Positions 1 through 5,612 of a stretch of 7,012 nt of DNA are shown in pieces; position 1 is the stretch's first letter, and each line of letters begins with the position of its first letter. Origin of the DNA: Actinomycetota bacterium (lineage in GTDB: Bacteria; Actinomycetota; Acidimicrobiia; Spongiisociales; ZC4RG35); NCBI GenBank assembly GCA_022615295.1, contig JAKEHF010000115.1:1-7012 (forward strand), in the 5' to 3' direction. The translations under genes and the position numbers were made by a program. The notes beneath the pieces were generated by a model, which saw only the letters and a program-made list of their open reading frames with translations, did not search any database and had not been told where the DNA came from.

Positions 1-169
1 CGCCATCGGGCTGACGTTTCTCATCCCCTACGACCCGATCGACATCGTCGACCTCGTGTCCGACGTGGGGGCCTGGTTCTGGCCGGTGGTCCTGCTTGCG
101 ACCGGGGTGGCCATCCTGGTGCCGGCGCTGACACCACGGAGAGAGGACGACGATCAGGCTTCCGGCTGA
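1..169 (+). CDS. C-terminal fragment of a membrane protein, possibly PspC/LiaF-like
   Basis: Only the last 55 codons are present; the first complete codon is at position 2 and the stop TGA is at 167-169. The fragment has an acidic stretch (PYDPIDIVDLVSDVG) followed by one membrane helix, roughly WFWPVVLLATGVAILVPAL, and a short charged tail (RREDDDQASG). A helix starting with an aromatic-Trp-Pro-Val pattern and ending in a hydrophobic run is common in the small repeated membrane segments of PspC and LiaF/DUF5668-type envelope-stress proteins; that assignment is inference from a short piece. The gene converges on the TSUP gene, and the two coding regions overlap by 16 nt at their 3' ends. Upstream domains lie outside the window, so function cannot be settled. 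Confidence 0.6.
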   Translation, partial: AIGLTFLIPYDPIDIVDLVSDVGAWFWPVVLLATGVAILVPALTPRREDDDQASG

Positions 170-948
170 CGGAGGACCCGGTAGAGCGACTGGGCCGCCA
201 CGAAGAGAACCAGACAACCGAAGGCAAAGCTGAGGACACGATCCTGGGCGCCGAGGGCGATTCGGGCCCCCAGCAAGGAGCCGGCGACCCCGCCAACACC
301 GACGACCAGCCCGTCCGCCAGGCGGACACGTCCGTTTCGCACATTGACTGCTGTCGCCGAGACCGCCGTGAAGATGATGGCAAGCAGGGAGGTGCCCTGG
401 GCGGCATGCTGGCTCAAACCCATGAAGAAGACCGCCGCGGGGACGATGATCACTCCCCCGCCAACCCCTGACAACCCGGCGAAGAGCCCGCCGAAGACGC
501 CGATCCCGAGACCGGCCATCACCTGTGCCGTCTCGTCGAGAACCGATCCCGCTCCGAGACCCTCGCCACCGAGGATCATCCGAACCCCGGCCAACACCAG
601 GACCAGGGAGAACACCACCGTGAGCATCCTCGGGCTGGAGCGATGCATCACCGTGGCGCCGATTCCCGACCCGATCACCCCGCCGACGCCGATCGTCACC
701 CCGGCGGCAACCGCCAGCTCACCGGCCCCGGCGAACGTCAGCGCCCCGGCTAGCCCGATGGGCACTATGGCCGACAGCGAGGTGGCGTGGGCGCGATGGC
801 GGTCGAAGCCGAGCCACACCAGGAGGGGGACGAGGACGATCCCGCCACCGACACCGAAGGTTCCGGCGAGGAGACCGGCCGCCACACCGACGAAGACCAG
901 GCTCCACGACATGCGAGACGAGGATCCGGGGGGTCCGACCTCGCTCAT
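154..948 (-). CDS. TSUP-family anion exporter (TauE/SafE)
   Basis: A 264-residue integral membrane protein with the internal duplication typical of TauE/SafE transporters. Each half carries a glycine motif, GVGGG at residues 32-36 and again at 161-165, followed by a hydrophobic helix (IVLVP and VIIVP) and an A/GTSL segment (residues 55-58 and 185-188). About eight membrane helices are evident, as usual for this family. Members export sulfite, sulfoacetate or other organosulfur or organic anions; the substrate cannot be read from sequence. It starts 12 nt after the aldehyde dehydrogenase stop and is the last gene of a four-gene operon, so it may export a product of that enzyme. No good Shine-Dalgarno precedes the ATG at 948; an in-frame ATG at 912 (residue 13) is an alternative start that keeps all membrane segments. 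Its 3' end overlaps the convergent gene by 16 nt. Confidence 0.92.
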   Translation of the reverse strand: MSEVGPPGSSSRMSWSLVFVGVAAGLLAGTFGVGGGIVLVPLLVWLGFDRHRAHATSLSAIVPIGLAGALTFAGAGELAVAAGVTIGVGGVIGSGIGATVMHRSSPRMLTVVFSLVLVLAGVRMILGGEGLGAGSVLDETAQVMAGLGIGVFGGLFAGLSGVGGGVIIVPAAVFFMGLSQHAAQGTSLLAIIFTAVSATAVNVRNGRVRLADGLVVGVGGVAGSLLGARIALGAQDRVLSFAFGCLVLFVAAQSLYRVLRQPEA

Positions 949-960
949 TGGGGGCCGCTG

Positions 961-2397
961 CTAGCCGAGACTGCCGAAGTAGCGGGTCTTCGCCTCGACG
1001 TACTCGAGGATGCCCTCCGAACCGGCCTCACGGCCTAGACCCGACTGCTTCATGCCGCCGAAGGGCGCCTCGGGTGTGCTGGGGAACCAGTCGTTGATCC
1101 CGATCATCCCGAACTCGAGCTCCTCCGACACCCGAAACGCCGTGGCCAGGTCCCGGGTGTACACGTAGGCGGCCAACCCGTAGTCGGTGGCGTTGGCCCT
1201 GGCGATGGCGTCGTCGATCTGGTCAAAGGGGATCAACGGCATGACCGGGCCGAAGATCTCCTCGTTGTGGATGGGAACGTCGGGAGTCACGTTGGTGATC
1301 ACGGTTGGTTGATAGAAGTAGCCGGCGCCTTCCCCACGGGACCCGCCGGTCATCACCTTGGCCCCGAGATCGACGCTGGCCGAGACCAGCTCCTCGACAC
1401 GGTCACGCTGGCGGGCGTTGATCAGCGGTCCCACGGTCGTCGCCGGGTCGAGACCGCTCCCCACAACCTGGGCCTCGGCGGTGGCCACCGCCACCTCAGC
1501 GAACTCGTCGACGATGGAGTCGTGCACGTAGAAGCGCTGCGGGGCTATGCACACCTGACCGTTGTTGCGGACCTTGGTCACCATGGCGTTCTTGGCCACG
1601 GCCGCGATGTCGCCGGCATCGGGGAAGACGAGGACCGGGGCGTTGCCCCCCAGCTCGAGGGAGAGACGGGTCACGGTGCGCGCCGCCCCCTCCATGAGGA
1701 GACGACCCACCCGGGTCGACCCGGTGAACTGGATCTTTCTCACACGCTTGTCGTCGAGCATCACCTGACCCATCGTCTCCGGGTCGCCGTTGATGACGTT
1801 GAGCACCCCTGGGGGCAGACCGGACTCCATGAAGGCCCTGCCGATGAGCATCGCCGACCTCGGCGTGTACTCCGAGGGTCTGCTGACCACAGTGCAGCCC
1901 ACGGCGAGGGCCGAGGAGATGGCCCGCATCTGGTTGTACACCGGGAAGTTCCACGCTGTTATCACCCCCACGACCCCGATCGGCTGGTAGGTGACGTCGA
2001 TGCGCCGATTGGGCACACGGGAGGGGATCCAGCGGCCATAGAGACGCTGCGCCTCACCGGCCGCCCACCGGAGTTGGTTGGGAGCCCCGGCCCATTCGGC
2101 CCGGGACTGGGCCAGCGGCTTGCCCGACTCCTGGGTTGTGATCACTGCGAACTCATCGAGATGGGATTCGATGTATGCCGCCGTCTGCTCCAGGAACTTG
2201 CCCCGTTGGTAGGGGGTGAGATGGGACCAGCTCGGAAAGGCGGCAGCGGCGGCATCGACCGCAGCGGTGGCATCGTCGGCATTCCCGAAGGGGACTTGCT
2301 GAATGACCAGCTCGGTGGCCGGGTCCAACAGGTCCCATTTCCCACCGTTGGCGGCGTCCACCCACTCGCCACCGATCAGCTGCTTGAACTCGCTCAT
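961..2397 (-). CDS. gabD: Aldehyde dehydrogenase, succinate-semialdehyde dehydrogenase type
   Basis: A full-length 478-residue NAD(P)-dependent aldehyde dehydrogenase, cytosolic, that oxidises an aldehyde to its acid. Visible landmarks are WNFP with oxyanion Asn150, FTGST 224-228 in the Rossmann fold, general base Glu248 (LELGG), nucleophile Cys283 (NNGQVC) and EEIFGP 379-384. Placed by motif spacing, the three residues that hold the substrate carboxylate in known succinate-semialdehyde dehydrogenases are present: Arg158 (Asn150+8), Arg277 (Cys283-6) and Ser440 ahead of APFGG. The nucleotide-binding lysine is replaced by Arg173 (RPSE); Glu176 favours NAD+ over NADP+. The second cysteine two residues after the nucleophile, used as a redox switch in the human enzyme, is Ala285. 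The start overlaps the khtU stop in an ATGA, indicating translational coupling, and the TSUP gene follows after 12 nt. A sulfonated semialdehyde is an alternative substrate because the same pocket can hold a sulfonate. Confidence 0.9.
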   Translation of the reverse strand: MSEFKQLIGGEWVDAANGGKWDLLDPATELVIQQVPFGNADDATAAVDAAAAAFPSWSHLTPYQRGKFLEQTAAYIESHLDEFAVITTQESGKPLAQSRAEWAGAPNQLRWAAGEAQRLYGRWIPSRVPNRRIDVTYQPIGVVGVITAWNFPVYNQMRAISSALAVGCTVVSRPSEYTPRSAMLIGRAFMESGLPPGVLNVINGDPETMGQVMLDDKRVRKIQFTGSTRVGRLLMEGAARTVTRLSLELGGNAPVLVFPDAGDIAAVAKNAMVTKVRNNGQVCIAPQRFYVHDSIVDEFAEVAVATAEAQVVGSGLDPATTVGPLINARQRDRVEELVSASVDLGAKVMTGGSRGEGAGYFYQPTVITNVTPDVPIHNEEIFGPVMPLIPFDQIDDAIARANATDYGLAAYVYTRDLATAFRVSEELEFGMIGINDWFPSTPEAPFGGMKQSGLGREAGSEGILEYVEAKTRYFGSLG

Positions 2398-3554
2398 GTC
2401 TCGAACGGTATCAGGGGTTCACCGGCAGGAGTGTGGCTCCGGTCCCGGCGCCGCCCCGGATCGCCGAGCTTGGAGGCGATCGGCCCGCCCACCGCCATGA
2501 TGAACACCTCGGCCCCGGCGATCCCGGCGCCGAGACCGGCGATGATGATCGAGAACTCCCCCCTGGCGATCAACGCCAGACCGGCCCGACGTTGACCCCG
2601 ACCGACCCCGGCGCGACGGGCCGCATACCTGCCGCCGATGAGCTTGGTGAGCCCGGTAACCAGACCGAGAGCCACCGCCGTGAGGAGCACCCCCGGGATG
2701 TCTCCGGGGTCGGTGGACAGCCCGAAGAAGACGAAGAACACCGCGGCGAAGAGGTCACGCAACGGTGAGAGGAGTGCGTGGGCTCGGGTGGCCGCCTCGC
2801 CGGAGAGACTGATGCCCACCAGGAAGGCGCCGACCGCAGCCGAGATGCTCACCCCCTCCGCCAGCCCGGCGACGACCAGGGTGAGTCCGAAGACCGACAG
2901 CAGGGATACCTCGTCCGAGCGATGGAAGATGAACTCGCCGAGACGGTCACCGTGGGTATATGCGAAGGCAACTGCCAGGGTCATGGCCACCACCGCGACC
3001 CCGATGGTGAGAAGGGCGGACAATGCGCTCCCACCGAGGGCGAGGGCGGCTAGAAGCGGGAGGAGGAGGGCCATCGCCAGGTCCTCGAAGACGAGGATGG
3101 AGAGGATCACCGGTGTCTCCCTGTTGCCGGTCCACCCCAGGTCGGCGAGGAGCTTGGCGATCACCCCCGTCGAGGAGATGTAGGTGACCCCGCCGAGGAA
3201 GATGGCCGCCACCGGCCCCCAACCCAACACCAGACCGGCGACAACACCCGGGGTGAAGTTCAGCACGAGGTCGACGATGCCGGCCCGCGCCACCACCCGC
3301 ACCCCTCTGACCAGCTCCCCCGCCGAATACTCGAGACCGAGCATCAACAGCAGGAAGATCACCCCCAGCTCCGCACCGACCTCGATGAACTCCTCCGAGG
3401 TGACCACTGGAACCAGACCCCCCTCTCCCAGGGCGAGACCGGCCAACAGATAGAGGGGAATCGGCGAGATCCCGACTCGTCCTGCCACCCTGGCGAGGAT
3501 CCCCAGGACAAGCACCACGGCGCCCAACTCCAGGAGCAGGGCCCCCTGGTCCAC
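2394..3554 (-). CDS. khtU: CPA2 cation/proton antiporter, KhtU-like
   Basis: A polytopic inner-membrane antiporter of the KefB/KhtU branch, 386 residues, expected to exchange cytoplasmic K+ for H+. Visible features are the N-terminal helix and GISPIPLYLLAGLALG segment (28-43), the SSTG unwinding segment (127-130), the acidic ion-site pair Glu157-Asp158 (VFEDLAM), the conserved AAVGAFLVG helix (239-247), the LRDLFAAVFFVFFG segment (265-278) and ARGEFSIIIAG (330-340). There is no attached RCK domain; that role falls to KhtT, encoded just upstream. The GTG start at 3554 lies 3 nt after the khtT stop, with a GAGG-type ribosome site at suitable distance. The C-terminus is odd: after ARGEFS only one merged hydrophobic stretch (about 335-358) is seen where relatives usually have a loop and another helix, followed by a polar tail. 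A small in-frame deletion is possible. Family assignment is firm; the ion is inferred from the khtT pairing. Confidence 0.88.
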   Translation of the reverse strand: MDQGALLLELGAVVLVLGILARVAGRVGISPIPLYLLAGLALGEGGLVPVVTSEEFIEVGAELGVIFLLLMLGLEYSAGELVRGVRVVARAGIVDLVLNFTPGVVAGLVLGWGPVAAIFLGGVTYISSTGVIAKLLADLGWTGNRETPVILSILVFEDLAMALLLPLLAALALGGSALSALLTIGVAVVAMTLAVAFAYTHGDRLGEFIFHRSDEVSLLSVFGLTLVVAGLAEGVSISAAVGAFLVGISLSGEAATRAHALLSPLRDLFAAVFFVFFGLSTDPGDIPGVLLTAVALGLVTGLTKLIGGRYAARRAGVGRGQRRAGLALIARGEFSIIIAGLGAGIAGAEVFIMAVGGPIASKLGDPGRRRDRSHTPAGEPLIPFET

Positions 3555-3557
3555 GTC

Positions 3558-4043
3558 TCAACCTGCCCTCAGGATGCCGATGACGGCTTCGATGCCTTCC
3601 GGGGTTCCGACGACGACCAGGGTGTCATCGTCACGAAACGTGAAGTCGGGTCCGGGCGCGGGATAGTGGCTCTTGTCCCTGATGACGGCCACCACGGAGA
3701 CCCCGGTCCTGGTCCGGATCCGCGCCTCGCCCAAGGGATGGCCGACATAAGGGGATCCGGGCTCGAGGGTGAGCCAGTCGATCGCAAGACCTTCGACCTG
3801 CTGCTGAAGGTCTGTCAGACTCTCGACAACGGTGGATGCGCCAAGGGCCTCGGCGAGCGCATGACTGTCCTCGTCGGTCAGGTCGACCCTGGTGGTCACC
3901 GTGTCCGGATCGTCCGGCGAGCAGATGAACAGCTCTCGCCGCCCGGTGCGGTGGTGGACAACACCGACCCGGTTCCCCTCCGCGGTGACGAACTCGAGAC
4001 GCACTCCTACACCCGGAAGAGACATCTCCTCGATCTTGGCCAT
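3558..4043 (-). CDS. khtT: KhtT-like regulatory subunit with TrkA_C (RCK_C) domain
   Basis: A 161-residue cytosolic protein that matches the two-domain plan and length of Bacillus KhtT. Residues 1-75 form the N-terminal domain beginning with the characteristic LPGVGVRLEF segment and a GRRELF motif (34-39). Residues about 84-160 are a TrkA_C/RCK_C domain: IDWLTLEPGSPYVG, LGEARI, VSVVAVIRD, the PGPDFTFRDDD turn (130-140) and LVVVGTPEGI. In Bacillus, KhtT gates the KhtU K+/H+ antiporter and binds cyclic di-AMP; the same job is inferred here because khtU follows after 3 nt. The ATG at 4043 is fixed by a near-perfect ribosome site six bases upstream. It is the first gene of the operon. Confidence 0.88.
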   Translation of the reverse strand: MAKIEEMSLPGVGVRLEFVTAEGNRVGVVHHRTGRRELFICSPDDPDTVTTRVDLTDEDSHALAEALGASTVVESLTDLQQQVEGLAIDWLTLEPGSPYVGHPLGEARIRTRTGVSVVAVIRDKSHYPAPGPDFTFRDDDTLVVVGTPEGIEAVIGILRAG

Positions 4044-4048
4044 CCGCT

Positions 4049-4056
4049 ACCTCCTT
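4049..4056 (-). promoter_or_regulatory. Strong ribosome binding site of khtT
   Basis: On the - strand the sequence reads AAGGAGGT, with AGGAGG ending six bases before the khtT ATG. It is the best Shine-Dalgarno match in the window and confirms that start. None of the other starts here has a comparable site. Confidence 0.85.
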
Positions 4057-4069
4057 CCCGGGCGAGCCC

Positions 4070-4075
4070 ATCCTA
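4070..4075 (-). promoter_or_regulatory. Candidate -10 element of the kht operon
   Basis: On the - strand the hexamer is TAGGAT (4 of 6 to TATAAT). It would place the transcript start near 4063, giving a leader of about 20 nt that contains the khtT ribosome site. No convincing -35 hexamer is visible at 16-18 bp, so the call is tentative. Confidence 0.35.
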
Positions 4076-4123
4076 AGGGGCCGGCTTCTACGCTTCGTGC
4101 TCTGAGCCGAAGCCGAACGGTCC

Positions 4124-4619
4124 GTGTCGTCCTGGAGCCCTACGACCCGAATTGGCCTCGTTTGTTCGAGATCGAGGCAAGTCTGATCCGGAGCGCACAG
4201 GGACCAGACGACATCCGGGTGGAGCACACCGGCTCGACATCGGTCCTGGTCTTGCTGCGAAACCTGTGATCGACATCAGCCTCGCCGTCCCCGATTCGAC
4301 TGATGAGAGCAGCTATGTGGGGAGACTGGAATCGGTGGGCTACAGGCTTCACCTCTGTGAGCCTGACTTGCACGAGCACCGTCTTCTCAAGAAGGAGCAG
4401 CCCGCCGTCAATCTCCATGTCTTCACAACCGGCTCCATCGAAGTGGACCGGATGGTCCTCTTCAGGGACATCCTCGTGGGCGATCGACTGGCCAGGGAGC
4501 GCTACCAACGGCTGAAGACGAAACTGTCCGAGCAGACCTGGGGCTCGATCCAGGAGTACGCCGATGCCAAGAGCGAAGTGGTGGAGGAGATCGTCGCTCT
4601 AGGCGCTCAACCTGACTGA
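4124..4619 (+). pseudogene. GrpB/UPF0157-family gene with frameshift
   Basis: The two halves of one GrpB-family protein lie in different frames. From about 4126 one frame encodes VVLEPYDPNWPRLFEIEA and then RVEHTGSTSV, the family N-terminus, but runs on to a stop at 4267-4269. From 4245 another frame encodes PGLAAKPVIDISLAVPD and continues through HRLLKKEQPAVNLHVF, VDRMVLFRDIL and YADAKSEVVEEI to TGA at 4617-4619, a normal GrpB C-terminus. Family proteins read GST.VPGLAAKP without a break, so one base is missing at 4243-4247 (GTCCT where GTCCCT would restore the frame). No ATG, GTG or TTG lies in frame near the expected N-terminus; a GTG at 4124 would fit only with another missing base. GrpB proteins have a nucleotidyltransferase-like fold and poorly known function. 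This is either a decaying gene or an assembly error. Confidence 0.8.
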
Positions 4620-4640
4620 GATGTGCGATCGTCTTATCCT
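4612..4640 (+). promoter_or_regulatory. Candidate promoter for the small membrane protein
   Basis: CTGACT at 4612-4617 (4 of 6 to TTGACA) and TATCCT at 4635-4640 (4 of 6 to TATAAT) are separated by 17 bp. Transcription would begin around 4646-4650, at or next to the GTG at 4650, implying a leaderless or nearly leaderless mRNA. The -35 overlaps the end of the GrpB-like gene. Confidence 0.4.
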
Positions 4641-4649
4641 GGCCGGCTC

Positions 4650-5039
4650 GTGGATGTCGAGATCCTCGCAACCATGTCCGGGGCACTGCTCGTCTGGGTC
4701 GCCACCGTTCATCTCGTCCTGGCCCTGGGTGTCAGACGCGGCGAGCTGGTGTGGTCGGGCCGATATCCGCGTCTGCTCCCCCGACCACTGAGGTGGCGAA
4801 GTCTCGGCTACGCCGCCGCCCTCATCGGTTCGGCATGGCTGCTCGCCGGATTGGCGGGCGTGCTCGACACGGGGCCCCTCGCCGACCGTTGGGCGAGATC
4901 CACCGGTTTCGTGCTCACCGTCTTCCTCGGTTTGGCCGGTCTTGCCAGTCTTCTCAAGGGAAGCCGGTGGGAGCGTCTCTTCTTTGCACCCTTCACGCTG
5001 TTCGGCGCCGGTCTCTCCTGCTGGCTCACCTTCTTCTGA
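4650..5039 (+). CDS. Small four-helix membrane protein of unknown function
   Basis: I do not recognise a named family. From the GTG at 4650 it has 129 residues with four likely membrane helices: about 5-26 (ILATMSGALLVWVATVHLVL), 51-72, 85-103 and 108-128. The loop after helix 1 is arginine rich and carries a distinctive GELVWSGRYPRLLPRPLRWRS segment, broken here as residues 31-40 and 41-51, which should face the cytoplasm by the positive-inside rule. Start choice is open: GTG 4623 adds nine residues, and ATG 4674 would cut into helix 1. I prefer 4650 because a 17-bp-spaced promoter-like pair lies immediately upstream and no start has a Shine-Dalgarno. The stop overlaps the first bases of a G+C-rich hairpin. 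Confidence 0.7.
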   Translation: MDVEILATMSGALLVWVATVHLVLALGVRRGELVWSGRYPRLLPRPLRWRSLGYAAALIGSAWLLAGLAGVLDTGPLADRWARSTGFVLTVFLGLAGLASLLKGSRWERLFFAPFTLFGAGLSCWLTFF

Positions 5040-5061
5040 CCCCGTCGGGCCGGGCGGGGTC
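5038..5061 (+). terminator. G+C-rich hairpin after the membrane protein gene
   Basis: GACCCCG at 5038-5044 pairs perfectly with CGGGGTC at 5055-5061 across a 10-nt loop. It begins in the stop codon of the upstream gene and lies before the next promoter, a normal place for a terminator. There is no T-run after it, so intrinsic termination would be of the U-less type or weak. Confidence 0.4.
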
Positions 5062-5067
5062 GGATCA

Positions 5068-5095
5068 GTGACAAAACCCTGGCCGCTGCCAACAT
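5068..5095 (+). promoter_or_regulatory. Candidate promoter for the cupin gene
   Basis: GTGACA at 5068-5073 (5 of 6 to TTGACA) is followed after 16 bp by CAACAT at 5090-5095, preceded by TGC as in an extended -10. Standard spacing would put the first transcribed base at 5102, the A of the cupin ATG, which predicts a leaderless mRNA. Confidence 0.35.
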
Positions 5096-5101
5096 GCCCC
5101 A

Positions 5102-5458
5102 ATGTCTGATCTGGTGATTCTCGATGACCTCCGAACGCTGGAGCTCGACAACAGCCGGCCGAAGATCTACGACCGCGACATCGGTCTGAGGCTATTGGCG
5201 ACCGACCCCGTGACCGGGGCCGAGCATTATCTGGTGAGATACCCGCCGGGTCTCCAAGCGAGACGTCACACCCACACGTCCGCCCAGACCTTTCTTGTCA
5301 TCGAGGGAAAGCTCGAGGTGAACGGGCAGCATCTTCTCCCCGGTGGTTATGCGCGTGTCCCCGGCGGCGTCCCCATGCTTCATGGCCCGTCGGGAGATGG
5401 CGACTGTCTGTTCCTCACCGTCTTCGACGGCCCCTTCGATGTCAACATCGTCGACTAG
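5102..5458 (+). CDS. Single-domain cupin protein
   Basis: A 118-residue soluble protein with one cupin (RmlC-like) barrel. Motif 1 is PPGLQARRHTHTSAQTFLVIEG (residues 48-69 taken as PPGLQARRHTH plus TSAQTFLVIEG); motif 2 is LPGGYARVPGGVPMLHGP, 79-96. Likely metal ligands are His56, His58 and His94; Gln62 sits where many cupins have a glutamate. Such proteins bind a divalent metal or a small ligand and include dioxygenases, isomerases and ligand sensors; the reaction cannot be read from sequence. The ATG at 5102 has no Shine-Dalgarno and follows a promoter-like pair at leaderless distance. It lies downstream of an unrelated membrane protein with a hairpin between, so it is probably transcribed alone. 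Sequence before the barrel (1-40) is short and lacks a signal peptide. Confidence 0.85.
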   Translation: MSDLVILDDLRTLELDNSRPKIYDRDIGLRLLATDPVTGAEHYLVRYPPGLQARRHTHTSAQTFLVIEGKLEVNGQHLLPGGYARVPGGVPMLHGPSGDGDCLFLTVFDGPFDVNIVD

Positions 5459-5470
5459 CCCACCTTCTAG

Positions 5471-5483
5471 TCCACGGTGTGGA
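5471..5483 (+). other. Short inverted repeat between the cupin and tRNA genes
   Basis: TCCAC and GTGGA form a perfect 5-bp stem with a GGT loop. It lies 12 nt after the cupin stop and about 17 nt beyond the 3' end of the tRNA on the other strand, so it could help end either transcript. It is short and has no T-run, so the role is uncertain. Confidence 0.25.
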
Positions 5484-5500
5484 AGTGTGGCTCGCCGACG

Positions 5501-5575
5501 TGGGCCCGGCAGGACTTGAACCTGCAACCAACGGATTATGAGTCCGCTGCTCTGACCGGGTTGAGCTACGGGCCC
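5501..5575 (-). tRNA. tRNA with CAU anticodon, probably tRNA-Ile2
   Basis: The - strand folds as a complete 75-nt cloverleaf: acceptor GGGCCCG/CGGGCCC, D stem GCUC/GAGC with GG in the loop, anticodon stem GCGGA/UCCGU (one G-U pair) around CUCAUAA, a five-base variable loop, T stem GCAGG/CCUGC with loop UUCAAGU, and discriminator A. The anticodon CAU lies at 5538-5540. CCA is not encoded. CAU occurs in tRNA-Met and in tRNA-Ile2, whose C34 is changed to lysidine by TilS to read AUA. The pairs C4-G69 and C5-G68, reported as TilS determinants in E. coli, and overall likeness to E. coli ileX in the GCAG, UUGG and GGUUCAAGUCC segments favour Ile2. It is not the initiator: the anticodon stem lacks three G-C pairs next to the loop. 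It is divergent from the kinase gene, 37 nt away. Confidence 0.93.
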
Positions 5576-5612
5576 GAAGAGCCAAGGGTACCGTGCTCGC
5601 CAACCTGAGACC

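Noticed and set aside
344..964. A 206-codon + strand frame opposite the TSUP gene
   Set aside because: Its Pro/Thr/Arg-rich composition is typical of the complement of a glycine- and valine-rich membrane protein; it has no start signal or motif.
1267..2595. A 442-codon open frame on the + strand opposite the aldehyde dehydrogenase
   Set aside because: It lies antisense to an enzyme with all catalytic motifs intact. It is low in hydrophobic order, rich in His, Gly and Arg, and shows no motif; long antisense frames are expected at this G+C content.
2947..3561. A 204-codon - strand frame inside khtU
   Set aside because: It is a shifted reading of khtU, Gly/Arg rich, without membrane helices or motifs; the khtU frame carries the family signature.
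4140..4508. A 122-codon - strand frame opposite the GrpB-like gene
   Set aside because: The + strand matches GrpB on both sides of the frameshift, so this is an antisense shadow.
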